Source of the DNA: Numida meleagris
Taxonomy: Eukaryota > Chordata > Aves > Galliformes > Numididae
Reading direction: 5' to 3'
Assembly: GCF_002078875.1 (NCBI RefSeq)
Contig: NC_034438.1
Span: forward strand, 15,379,791-15,443,790
DNA length: 64,000 nt
Numbering within the stretch: position 1 is the stretch's first letter; every line of letters starts with the position of its first letter. Shown piece after piece: positions 12,641 to 22,136 of this stretch. The notes below the pieces were generated by a model. The model saw only the letters and a program-made list of their open reading frames with translations, was not told the DNA's origin and searched no databases. The position numbers and the translations under genes were made by a program.

Positions 12641-13369
12641 TAAATATATTTCTGTCAAATAAGCCACTTTTTACTAAAACTATTACAACAATAGACTCAA
12701 ATATCTATTTTTGCCTGCAGACTGTTTATAGTACATAATTTGTTATTTAGAGCAAAGTATATCTGACCTGAGGACTGGAAATGCTTTTTTACTGTGACAG
12801 TGATCTCATAATTAGGGTTGAGAGAAACAATGAATAGATATCATGAATATGTTTAAGACTACAAAAATGTTGAGAGTACATGATGGAGAACAGAACTCAC
12901 GTGTTCAGAGGCAGGAACTCAGTTCTTATCCCACCTTCCTTCCACTTGTTTTCTCAGTTGATAATCTTAAAAAGAATCAATTTGATGATGCATCTGATGT
13001 GGTTGGGCAAGATGCCAGTTATTTTACCTGTTTTTCTTCCATTTGCTACAGAAATTGCCCTTACCTGCTGTGACCCAACAAGCCCTTTATGCTCAGAGGA
13101 GAACTTTTCACCCTTCCTTGTTCTTTTACTAAATCCTGTTGAATCCATATCTGAACCAGATGAGAGTGGAGAAGTAATGAACCATGGCTGTATTTTTCTC
13201 AATTTTTTTTTCTTCCTGATTCTAAGGTGAATTAAAGAAAAACAAACATATTTGTGAGAAAAGATGATCAACCAGCAGTTTTAGAAAAAGTATGCCAAGG
13301 TTATTTGCTGGTTTCATTTATGGACTGTGTAAGGTGGAGTATTTTTTTTTAATTCAAATATGTTTTTTC

Positions 13370-13421
13370 ACTTCCTTCTCCTCCTCCTCTGCCTCCTTCT
13401 TCTTCTTTTACTTCTTTTTTA
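13370..13421. repeat. Pyrimidine-rich (CTT/CCT)n patch
   Basis: An imperfect run of CTC, CTT and TTC triplets with almost no purines. It is a simple repeat with no coding indication. Confidence 0.8.
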
Positions 13422-16276
13422 AAAAGCACTTACTGCACTGTGCAAGTTACCATACATAACCTTTGCAATGATGTTGTTGTGACGTGTTGTCTTAGTAAAG
13501 AATTAAGCTGGGAAAGAAAAGGAACTTCTGTATTTCTATACTTTTTTTTGTTGTTGTTTCTTTCTCCATTTATTTACTTACCAAGCGGTTACATTTAAGC
13601 CTTGTACAAAACCAAGGCTAGATATGTCTTGTGCTGATTGCCTATGACTGAATTTCACTCAAGGCTTCAGTGGCTCAGTATGAAGAACAGATCCTTGGGG
13701 GTGGCATAGGCAGAGAGTTTGCAAAATGACCCAAGCCATTAGACTTGAGGGGCTTTTTGTATTAGGTTCATCCTGACAGCTATGCCACTGAAGCTCTTTT
13801 CAGTCACTTTGTAGAATGTTGTAACTTTGTCTTGAAGACCAGCATGTTTATCATTATTTGATTTTCAAAGGACAATCTGCCATATTTTAATATTTTGTCA
13901 CTCTACAATGCTGTCTGTTTAGGACAATAAAATATGGCACTTAAATAAGTTTTAGGAACTTGAGAGGTGGATTTTCACAAATCTCACAATCATAACACAT
14001 CTTTCAAGAGATTCAAGGATTTTCTTAAAACTCCAGTTGTCTTAGACAATTTCCCTGGAGCATTAGCATTTATTTATTATTCAATCAGTTGATCAGTTGA
14101 ATAAATAATCATAAAAGCCTTCAGTTTCTAGTACTTATGGCTGTAGAAAAACAAACAAGCAAACACAACTGTGATAAGGAAATTGCCTAATAATTTGGGA
14201 ACCAGAAGGTGAACGCAAAGAATCTAACTGTGTTCACTAAGTGAAATTGGTGATTTTTTATAGTAAGCTTAAGATTTGAGATTCGTAGTCTCATGCCGTC
14301 TGAAGGTTTGGAACTGGCAATACTGTAAAACATTTGGATTAGGTTAAACATTAATTGTGTCATGGATTGTACTTCAGATTAATGCACTCTGGAACTTGAT
14401 ATTTTGCCTATCTTAGTTCCTGAGTAATGCCAACACACACAGAAACTCTACTTGTTTTGTTGTGAGCAAATTGTATCAGTGTTATCTCCTGTATACCTAC
14501 CATGCATACTTTGTTCTCTTCCTCTTTGACCCTTGTTCTCCAGAGAATTCACATTACCAATACTACATGGTTAAGAAAAAAACAAATCTGCCCCCCTCAC
14601 CAAAAAAGAGCAAAAACTAAGTATTCATTTTTTGAAATGCAATAAAAATTACAGAAGTCTTTGCATGCTTTGTGCAACTAATGTCATCATTAAACCTTAT
14701 GTATTCCAGGGAAAATGCTAAGCAATTGTGCTATCCTAGAACCAGAAGGAACAGAGGAAAAGGTAGCAATATTTAACTTATTGAAGTCCATTGAGATTGT
14801 GAAGCAATATAGGAGAAATGAAAATAAAGAACTCTGCCACAGGCTGTCAAAAATGACTTTTTTTTTTGAAAAGGCAAACAGCCTTCTTGCTTCTGATTGC
14901 TGTACTGTGTCGGCAGGCAGGAGACAGTGCTTAGAGCATTCATTGTCTCCTACTGTTCACATGTATGTTCTGAACAGTAGGAAACTCACTCATTTCCAAT
15001 GCACACTTTATGGTAAAAAGAGGATTTTGCTCCATTTTTGTATTCTTACTCCCATAATTTCCTTTCTTATGATTTGAAAAATGTCTAAGCAAATGTTAGC
15101 AAAGGGATGTTAGTTTTTGTAGTGCAGATAAAAAGAGAACAGTTTAAATGGAAATCATTGTAGCTCTTCAGCTCACTTTCTTCCCATTATAAAACATGGA
15201 ATTGGAAAAAAATCTTCAGAGATGATGGAACACAAAATAACCAAAGGAACAAAGAGGAATGAATGTGCACAGTATCAGCAGCCCTGATGCTTCAGATCTG
15301 CAAATTAACAGCTGTATTATGCATGAATTATCAGCACAGCAAGTAAAATAAACTGCTGATTACTATCTCATGATGTCTAAATTTTGAAATAGGGAAATGT
15401 TAGTTTCATTTGAAGAAACTATCAGATTCTACATTCAGTGATTGATTATTTCTTGATTATGGCAAAAATATAAGACTCTACAGCTGCCATGCTTCTGTAC
15501 CCACATGGGTAAATAACTACCTGCTTTTTATAATACAGTGGCAATATTTTGGCTGGACTATGCTCTCTTTATGGACATGCTGGCTGAAGCCTGTGGCTAG
15601 AGGCACATCCATTGTGTGATAGTGATTGGCTATGTGATGGATGCAGCTCCAGATGTTTGACAGGAGAACGATATGTAAACCTTTTGGAGCAATAACATAA
15701 TATACTGGGTCTCCAGGACAGGCCATGGAAGAAGGATTGAAGGAAAGATCAACATACTGGGCAAACTGGCTGGATTCAGATCAAAAGTTACATTTACCAG
15801 TCTGATATTTTAATTTGATATGTATTTTCTTTTTTTTTTTTTTTAATATCAGTAAATTCAAATAAAATATCTCTCATGAAAAAAATAAACAATCTTATTC
15901 TGGGGCCGTTTAAAAGTATTTTCTTTTATATCCTCTCCTTCACTTCCTTCCACAGTTCTGTGAGTCTCCTTTAAAAAATAAAAAATAAAAAATATATATA
16001 TTTCCATGTAAAGATTATTTAATACAGAATTTAGTCTAAGCACTAAATGAATCATCATTCAACAGCTATGGTGACACTGAAATGTAGTACTTTTGTTCTA
16101 AGGTTAATGCATCCTCAAAGTTAGTAAAAGAGAAAGCTCTGAGCTACTTTTTCAGACTCAGGCATATTTATATGAGTGACAATTGCCCACCTAAGAATGA
16201 AGAGTTTCTTCAGTCAAAAAGGCTGCAAACTGTATGACATCAGTGTGTCTGTAAGTTGGGCAACCCACATAAGCAT

Positions 16277-17061
16277 GAGGTCTGCTCTGAAAGTAATGCC
16301 TCTTATTTTGTTTTCTTATGTTGGCCCATGATATCAGAGGTGGATGCTGGTGTTATGGCAGTAGAGGTTGAACCTTTCCACCAACATGCCATTACATTTT
16401 GTTGCCATGCGACAGATGGCAGCAGAGCGGCAGTCTGACACAATGACAACTGACATGGAAGTGTATGAAGCAAAGGTGTGGCACTGAATTCTGCCCTGTG
16501 GAAGAAATGGCACCCAATAACATTCATCAGTGCTTGCTGAATGTTTGTGGAGACCAAAGAGTGGATGTGAGCACAGTGAGGGAGTGGGTGGTGCGTTTCA
16601 GCAGTAACGTGAAAGACAAACCACATTCTTGTCAGCCATGCACAGCTGTCACACCACAAAATGAAGAGTGTCTTGGTCAGCTCATCCACGCAAATAGGAA
16701 GGTTATGACCAGGGAATCATGTGCAGAGCTGAATATTGGCTTCACTGTGTTGGAAATGATGGTGACAACACTGGAATATCGCAAAGTTTGTGCCAGGTGG
16801 GTCTCATGAACGCTCACAGGAATAGAAAGAACACTGTGTGCAAGTTTGTTGGGATCTACTGAACCAATAAGAGGCTGAAGGTGACAGTTTCCTGGGTTGC
16901 ATTATTACTGGAGAAGAGACATGGTGACACCACTGTGAGCTGGAGTCAAACAGCGTGGAGTGGTGACAGCAACTCCATGCAGCGGTGACATGCGAATTCC
17001 TCATCAAAGAAAATGTTCAAGACGTAGCTCTTAGTGGAGATGTTACTTTTGGAGTGACCTC
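16277..17061 (+). mobile_element. Mariner-type DNA transposon, internally deleted copy B with both terminal repeats
   Basis: The left end reads GAGGTCTGCTCTGAAAGTAA. The right end, in reverse complement, reads GAGGTCACTCCAAAAGTAAC, so imperfect terminal inverted repeats bound a 785-bp unit. The repeat core resembles other mariner ends (a GxAAAAGTAAT-type core). Between them lies the transposase N-terminus (16465-16809) and decayed sequence up to an SMQR-HANSSSKKMFKT segment. From there the element jumps straight to the terminal repeat, so most of the catalytic domain is deleted. A flanking TA duplication, expected for mariner insertion, is not clear. It is non-autonomous; any movement would have required transposase from another copy. 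Confidence 0.85.
16465..16809 (+). pseudogene. Mariner transposase N-terminal remnant (copy B), 114 codons
   Basis: An open frame from an ATG (MKQRCGTEFC) to a TGA after ARWVS. In known mariners this region holds two helix-turn-helix motifs that bind the terminal repeats. Here VSTVREWVVRFS (about residues 35-46) and TRESCAELNIGFTVLEMM (about 82-99) occupy the expected places. The full enzyme is about 340 residues; this frame ends at about one third. Past the TGA, homology continues after a frameshift (VCWDLLNQ) with a further stop. The first catalytic Asp is replaced by Glu (ITGEETW), and another stop follows. An intact DNA-binding fragment could in principle bind terminal repeats, but nothing here shows expression. 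Confidence 0.78.
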
Positions 17062-17451
17062 TGTATATATGTTTCCAGCTGCAGCATACGTCTTAAGCAC
17101 TTACTTGAGTGCTTACAATAGTGTTTGGTTCACAAATGAATGCAAATATCCTAGAAGACTGTGCAGTGTTCTGTGATGTCAACAGTAATGTGGAAGGCCA
17201 TTGAGAACAGCCTGGATGTGTTTCTCTTTAATACTAGAGCCTACTGTAGCCCACAATAACACCTCTCATTCTTGTTACTATACTTCAACTATTTGCTGTG
17301 GAAGTGGGAAGCAATTAGGTAAGTTTGAAAGAATGCAAAACCATAATTAATTATGTGGATATAGCTGCAATAGGAACTTACAGTCTTTAACTAAAAAAAA
17401 GTGTCAAAACCTAAAACATGAGCCAGCAATGTGCCCTTACAACCTAATAAG
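17062..17451. other. Short gap without recognised features
   Basis: 390 bp between the mariner copy and the next CR1. No coding or repeat signature was found. Confidence 0.6.
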
Positions 17452-18070
17452 CCAACTGTATCCTGGGCTGCATCAAAAGAAGCATGGCAATCAGAGCAAG
17501 GGAGGTGATCCTGCCCCTCTGCTCTGTGCTGGAGAGGTCTCACCTGGAGTACTGTATCCAGATGTGGAGTCCTCTGTACTGGAGAGACATGGACCTGTTA
17601 GAACGCATCCTGAGGAGGGCCACAAAAATGATCTGAGGGATGGAAAACCTCTCCTATGAGGACAGGCTGAGAGAGCTGGGGCTCTTCAGCCTGGAGAAGA
17701 GAAGGCTCTGAGGGGACCTGCGAGCAGCCTTTCAGTATTTAAAGGGAACAATGAGAAGTAAGGGATCATACTCTTTTGCAGGTCCTTTTGTGAGGGGAGA
17801 AGAGGAAATGGTTTTGAACTAAAAGAGTGGAGATTTGGCTTAACATAAGGAAAATGTTTTTTACAATAAGGGTGGTGAGGAACCAGAACAGGTTGCCCGG
17901 AGAGTCAGTGGATGCCCCATCCTTGGAGACATTAAAGGTGAGGCTGTACCAGGCTCTGAGCAACCTGATTGAGCTGTAGGTCTCTCTTTTCACTTCAGAG
18001 GAGTTGGACTAGATGGCCTTTAAAGGTCCCTTCTTACTCAAAAGATTCTGTGATTTAATGATTCTATATA
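17452..18070 (+). mobile_element. CR1 LINE 3' fragment, about 620 bp
   Basis: It starts with GCCAACTGTATCCTGGGCTG, a typical CR1 ORF2 C-terminal coding segment, and runs to a 3' end with CTTACTCAAAAGATTCTGTG and a decayed octamer tail at about 18070. The translation gives [19 protein letters not shown] sequence in broken frames around 17660-17710. It is 5'-truncated and degenerate. Its tail faces the tail of the next CR1 fragment about 185 bp away. Confidence 0.9.
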
Positions 18071-18254
18071 GAGACGGGAAAGATCGCCTTTTTCCCTTGG
18101 GCTTGTGGATGGACAGAGGCTAGACCCTTACATGTCATGCTTTATATTTTCTTAAATGCCACACCACCTTTTTTGTATTTAAAAGAAGTGTAATTATTAT
18201 ATTATCAAACTGGTTCTCAGTGAACTGAACTGAATTACTCTATTTCAAAAGAAA

Positions 18255-18459
18255 ATCATGGAATCATAGAATGGTTTGTGTTGGAAGAGAACTTAAAGGT
18301 CATCTAGTTCTAATCTTCATCATGGGCAGGATTGCCATTCACTAATTCTGGTTGCCCAGGGCCCCATTCAACCTGACCTAGAATGCCTTCAGGGATGAGG
18401 CATCCACAACTTCTCTGATCAGTATGTTCTAGTGCCTCACCACCGTCTGAGTTAAAAGG
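18255..18459 (-). mobile_element. CR1 LINE 3'-end fragment, about 205 bp
   Basis: The plus strand reads AATCATGGAATCATAGAATGG and then the antisense 3' untranslated region through ATGCCTTCAGGGATGAGGCA and TGCCTCACCACCGTCTGAGT. This is the usual CR1 3' end in reverse orientation. It is truncated before the coding region. Confidence 0.88.
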
Positions 18460-20612
18460 AAAGCCAAAGAAAACATTGATACGGAAAGATTCAGGAGTCC
18501 TCCCTAAATAAATACAAATACAACAACAGAAATCTATCAATAGGACTGAAGAACCAGATGATCAGATCTAATCATTGAAAAAGCAAAGAAAAAATCAAAA
18601 GAAATCTGCGTTGGTTTCCTAATAGTTGCCTGCGTAAGAAGAACAATCAGTTACACAGAACTGTAATGACTTCAAAAATAATCCTCTATTGTTATAGATG
18701 ATCATACAGAAAGAATGATATTTTCCATTTCCTCAAAATACTTCTACCTGGAAATATAATTTTTTTCATCTAGACAGTCCTTTAAAGATAAGTCAAACCT
18801 GGATATTGAAGAGAGACTGAGATATAAAAATTTAGAGGGTCAAAATCAAATCCTATAATACCATACTATATACAGAAGCTGAAACTAGCTCTCAAATGAA
18901 GTGTAAATGCAGATTTTTTGGCACGAAGTCTCTGTGTTTTCTGTTATACTTTGTTTCAGGAAGCCTCAGATGCTTGAGCGCAATGTAGACTGACAAGGTA
19001 TCCAGCACACAAGAATCACTGTCAGTGATTAAGTCACTGGTAGATTAAGAAACATTGGAAACAGTGAACAGTTGTTGTGTATGAATATATGGACTACAAA
19101 TGAGCATCCCAAGCATAAATAATCTACAACTCCTGACTTGCAGGCTTTGTTTCTTAAAATTAAATTATTCTGTCTCATGAAATGTTCGTGTTTTCAGCCT
19201 TAGACTTCTACACAGACACAATGTGCTGCTGATGGGCCATTGTGAAAGGCTGCATGCATACCACACCTATAGCCTTGTCCTGACGTCTGCCGACACTGGT
19301 GAGAAGTGGCTGGGGAATAGAGGGATGAAACGGAGGAGGCAGACCCTGATTCATCACTCTGAACAGCCTGTAGTGGCCAAGCAAGTAATACAAGTAATGA
19401 GAAGTGGCTAACACACAGGGGATGGCTTAAAGGTTTCAAAACCAGAGTTGGCAAAACCAGGAAGAAATAACAAATTATTTGAAAAGCAAGATTCTTACTA
19501 GCAGCATTATTGCTGCATTTTCATGCTTTTATTGAGATTATTCCAAGGCAAGACAGAGTAGGAGTAATGATTTTTGTTAGGCATGTTTCCTTGAGTGAGC
19601 CAGAAGGATTTGACGTTCAGCACTCATCAAATTGATGAGTACCTTCTGATGAAACCTTGGTTCATCAAATCAAGGTTTCAAACTTGAAAAATAATAATGA
19701 AGGGCCAGAGTGGTTCCATTTCTGTTCAGTGCAGTATGTGAACACCTGTCTATACTAGTGCTGTGATCTGACAGCTGTCTGCAAATCACTTCTCCATTTC
19801 CCAGGGGTTGCTTGGAATTCAGAAATCATTTTCTGAAAATGCTAGAATTTCACTGTCTTCTGCAGGACAGTACTATGAAAAACAACATTTTTCATAGTTC
19901 TGGGTGAAGTTTGCCTAGAACCCATACAAAACTTCTTGGTGGGGAAGCCATTGTTAACATTAGTATGGTGAATTTACAAATGGTAATAGTCATATTTTAG
20001 TTCCACGTTATTAAGTGACCTCCTATTTACTATACTCAGCCTGATACCATAAGGCAGTCTTAATTCACAAGATTTAATTCACAAGTTTGAATTCACAAAA
20101 AGAACCATTAGTATTGTTTTACATTAAAACATACAAAAAAATTACATTCTGTAAGTTACAGGAAAAGTAATTTTGCTACCCAAAAGACTGTTTCTTCTTT
20201 TAACATGACTATATTTATGGCAAATATGACTTTATTATCTGAATCCAAGGATTAAATTATGATGCAGGAGAGCTGGTTTTGGGGTGTTTTCAGAGAGACA
20301 GATAAGTTTTAATTATTTTTCTTGATATCTGGCTTGTTCTTTCCTGCTCCTAGTTCCATTCAATGCTCAAATGTATTGGTTTAATTCATAGGCACCCACT
20401 CTGGAGATGAAGGATCATGTGGACATTAATCATGAAAGATCTGCTAACGTATTTTAAAAGAACTTTTATGAGTGGAAGATAAGTGGTTGTGTAGTAAAGT
20501 ATGATGACTTCAAACTGAGCCTGCTGGGTGCTAGTCATCCCATTTTCCAGTTGATGAACTTTGTCAGAAACTGAGAACAACCACAGCCAGTTTTCCTGCT
20601 GGTTGCTAGAAA
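18460..20612. other. Non-coding stretch with paired hairpins
   Basis: No gene was recognised. The 19200-19450 part is slightly more GC-rich and has frames of 60-84 codons on both strands, none recognisable. Two adjacent inverted repeats lie at 19622-19679. Confidence 0.55.
19622..19679. repeat. Two adjacent short inverted repeats
   Basis: ACTCATCA / TGATGAGT (19622-19629 with 19633-19640, loop 3). Ten bases later comes GAAACCTTG / CAAGGTTTC (19651-19659 with 19671-19679, loop 11). Both stems are perfect, and the word TTCATCAAAT in the second loop echoes the first stem. Function unknown. Confidence 0.7.
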
Positions 20613-20708
20613 ACCTGGTCTAGAGGAGGGTGTCCCTTCCCATGGTAGGTTTCATAAGAATTAGACAATTTTTAAGATCTCTTCCAACCCAAATCATTCT
20701 GTGTTTCC
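20613..20708 (+). mobile_element. CR1 LINE 3' tail fragment
   Basis: CCTGGTCTAGAGGAGGGTGT, then CCCTTCCCATGGTAGG and finally CTCTTCCAACCCAAATCATTC. This is the sense-strand CR1 3' end, about 95 bp long, with a decayed terminal octamer (CTGTGTTTCC). It is too short to assign to a subfamily. Confidence 0.75.
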
Positions 20709-21339
20709 ATGGCTGTATGAAATGGAGATGAAAGGAAAACCACTGACCCTGGGAAAATGATACAATGCTGGAGGTCCTAATGTACAGGCAAATAAACAGG
20801 ACATAGCAGTGAGGGTTATAGGGGACTGTCTCCAGGAAAGTCACTGCTGATCTTCCTCCAGCACTCCCAACTGAAACATCTCTTTGCAGCCTGTCCATCA
20901 GCCACCAGATGTCTCTGTGTTATGTTGGGTAGCACACTTTCTTTGCTGGTGAAAAGGAGACAAAACTGGGACTGAAGTTCACGTCAGTGGGTTTTAGTCT
21001 AAATTGCTTTAATTTTATATAAAGCACTTACCCTTCAGTAAAAAGTCATGTTTGAATCTGCTTATAATAATTGTGGGTTGCAGGTAGGGAAAGAAAGGAC
21101 TGTAGGCCAAAAGACTTCAGTGCACAAATCCTGTTGACATTATTAAAACTAATTGCTATGTTCTTTTCACGGTAAGCTTTTGTTGAGGATTTTTCTTTTG
21201 TTAACCACAGATTATAGTACCAATTTTATGTTCATAGAACTCTTATCTTTTGGAAGAATATATATTTGGAAAGTATTATTAAACATTAGGAGGATATGAA
21301 AAACTTTATTTTACAAAACTCACAAGTTAATCCATATTT
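20709..21339. other. Non-coding stretch, nothing recognised
   Basis: Unique-looking sequence between a CR1 tail and a pyrimidine repeat. No coding signature. Confidence 0.55.
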
Positions 21340-21428
21340 TCCTCCCTCCCTCCCTCCTTCCTTCCCTCCCTTCCTTCCCTCCTTCCTCACTTCCTTCCTT
21401 CCTCACTTCCTCACTTCCTTCCTTCTCC
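21340..21428. repeat. Pyrimidine tract (TTCC/CCTT/CCCT)n, about 90 bp
   Basis: Nearly pure C/T: CTCC and TTCC tetramers, then three CTTCCTCA-type interruptions. Long polypyrimidine mirror tracts of this type can adopt triplex structure. No coding content. Confidence 0.92.
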
Positions 21429-21874
21429 TGTAGGAAAATTAGCATTCTAGAAGAGATACAAACTGCCCACAAAACTAAAGATTAGTGGGAATACAGTGTC
21501 TCTGCTGGATTTGTATTCTTAAATACTACCTTAAAAAAATGTTTACTGCTATGATCTTAAAAATATCAATCAGAAATGGAGTTAATAATTGCTAACTTGA
21601 ACCAGAATATGGACTAATTAGACTTAACTGTAGATTTTGTATAAATGTTTGTGTAATTGATGAAAACAATTTTCAGGGACTTGACTAACATGAAGAATTT
21701 CTTCTTGTTTCTAATAAAAAGCACCTTAATGTAATAAAGAAAGAAAAACAAAAATCAACAAAAACAATTAGTTGTTTACATTTTGGAATCTATACCTAGA
21801 ATTGATTTATCTTCTGGGCAGAACACTTTCAGATGCACACAACTGTGTGTGGACTCACGTTGCACCAGGGGAGA
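21429..21874. other. Non-coding, AT-rich
   Basis: I looked here for the missing U3 of the adjacent LTR and found no similarity to the U3 of the full copy at 60219-60486. Confidence 0.6.
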
Positions 21875-22136
21875 TTGATTTTGGGACATTCTCTCTCTCT
21901 GTATTGGATTTATCAGCTTAAACTGTAATTACATTGTATTATAGTGTGTTGTTTTGCATTCCAATATCTTATTTAGTAAATTAGTTTGTTTCTCCTCAGA
22001 TTGTTGCCGCTGTTCTTTGCTCTCAGGGCCATCTCCTTACCCTTTTTTCCCTTTTCCCTTTTCCTGTGGTGTGGGCCCGTGGGTCCCCCGTCCCCTTTGT
22101 CACGGAACCGGGCCGAACGCCCGTAAACCGTTGACA
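21875..22136 (+). mobile_element. Truncated retroviral LTR (3' part)
   Basis: Over 262 bp it aligns almost end to end with 59958-60218 read on the minus strand, from TTGATTTTGGGACATTC to the LTR terminus TTGACA. Both include GATTGTTGCCGCTGTTCTTT and the purine/pyrimidine CCCTTTTCCC repeat. The 5' (U3) half, with the promoter, is absent, so no 5' terminus or target duplication can be checked. Several base differences from the other copy indicate independent ageing. Confidence 0.85.

Larger units (their letters stand above)
11901..16276. other. Non-coding stretch with low-complexity patches
   Basis: No genes recognised. Low-complexity parts are the poly-C/poly-T/TA block (12527-12640), a pyrimidine-rich patch (13370-13421), a 15-base T run (15830-15844) and an A-rich/TA patch (15972-16000). 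A 120-codon frame on the plus strand at 14715-15077 is the longest here. It matches no family I recognise and has no supporting splice or promoter context, so I do not call it a gene. Confidence 0.6.

Noticed and set aside
14715..15077. Possible gene: 120-codon plus-strand frame beginning MLSNCAILEPEGTEEKV
   Set aside because: No recognisable domain, no promoter or splice context, and AT-rich low-complexity codons; chance frames of this size are expected in 64 kb.
16303..16689. A 128-codon minus-strand frame in the mariner copy
   Set aside because: The plus-strand frame 16465-16809 carries the transposase similarity; this is its complement.
16270..17066. TA target duplication flanking mariner copy B
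   Set aside because: TA dinucleotides occur near both ends but at unequal distances from the terminal repeats, so no duplication can be assigned.
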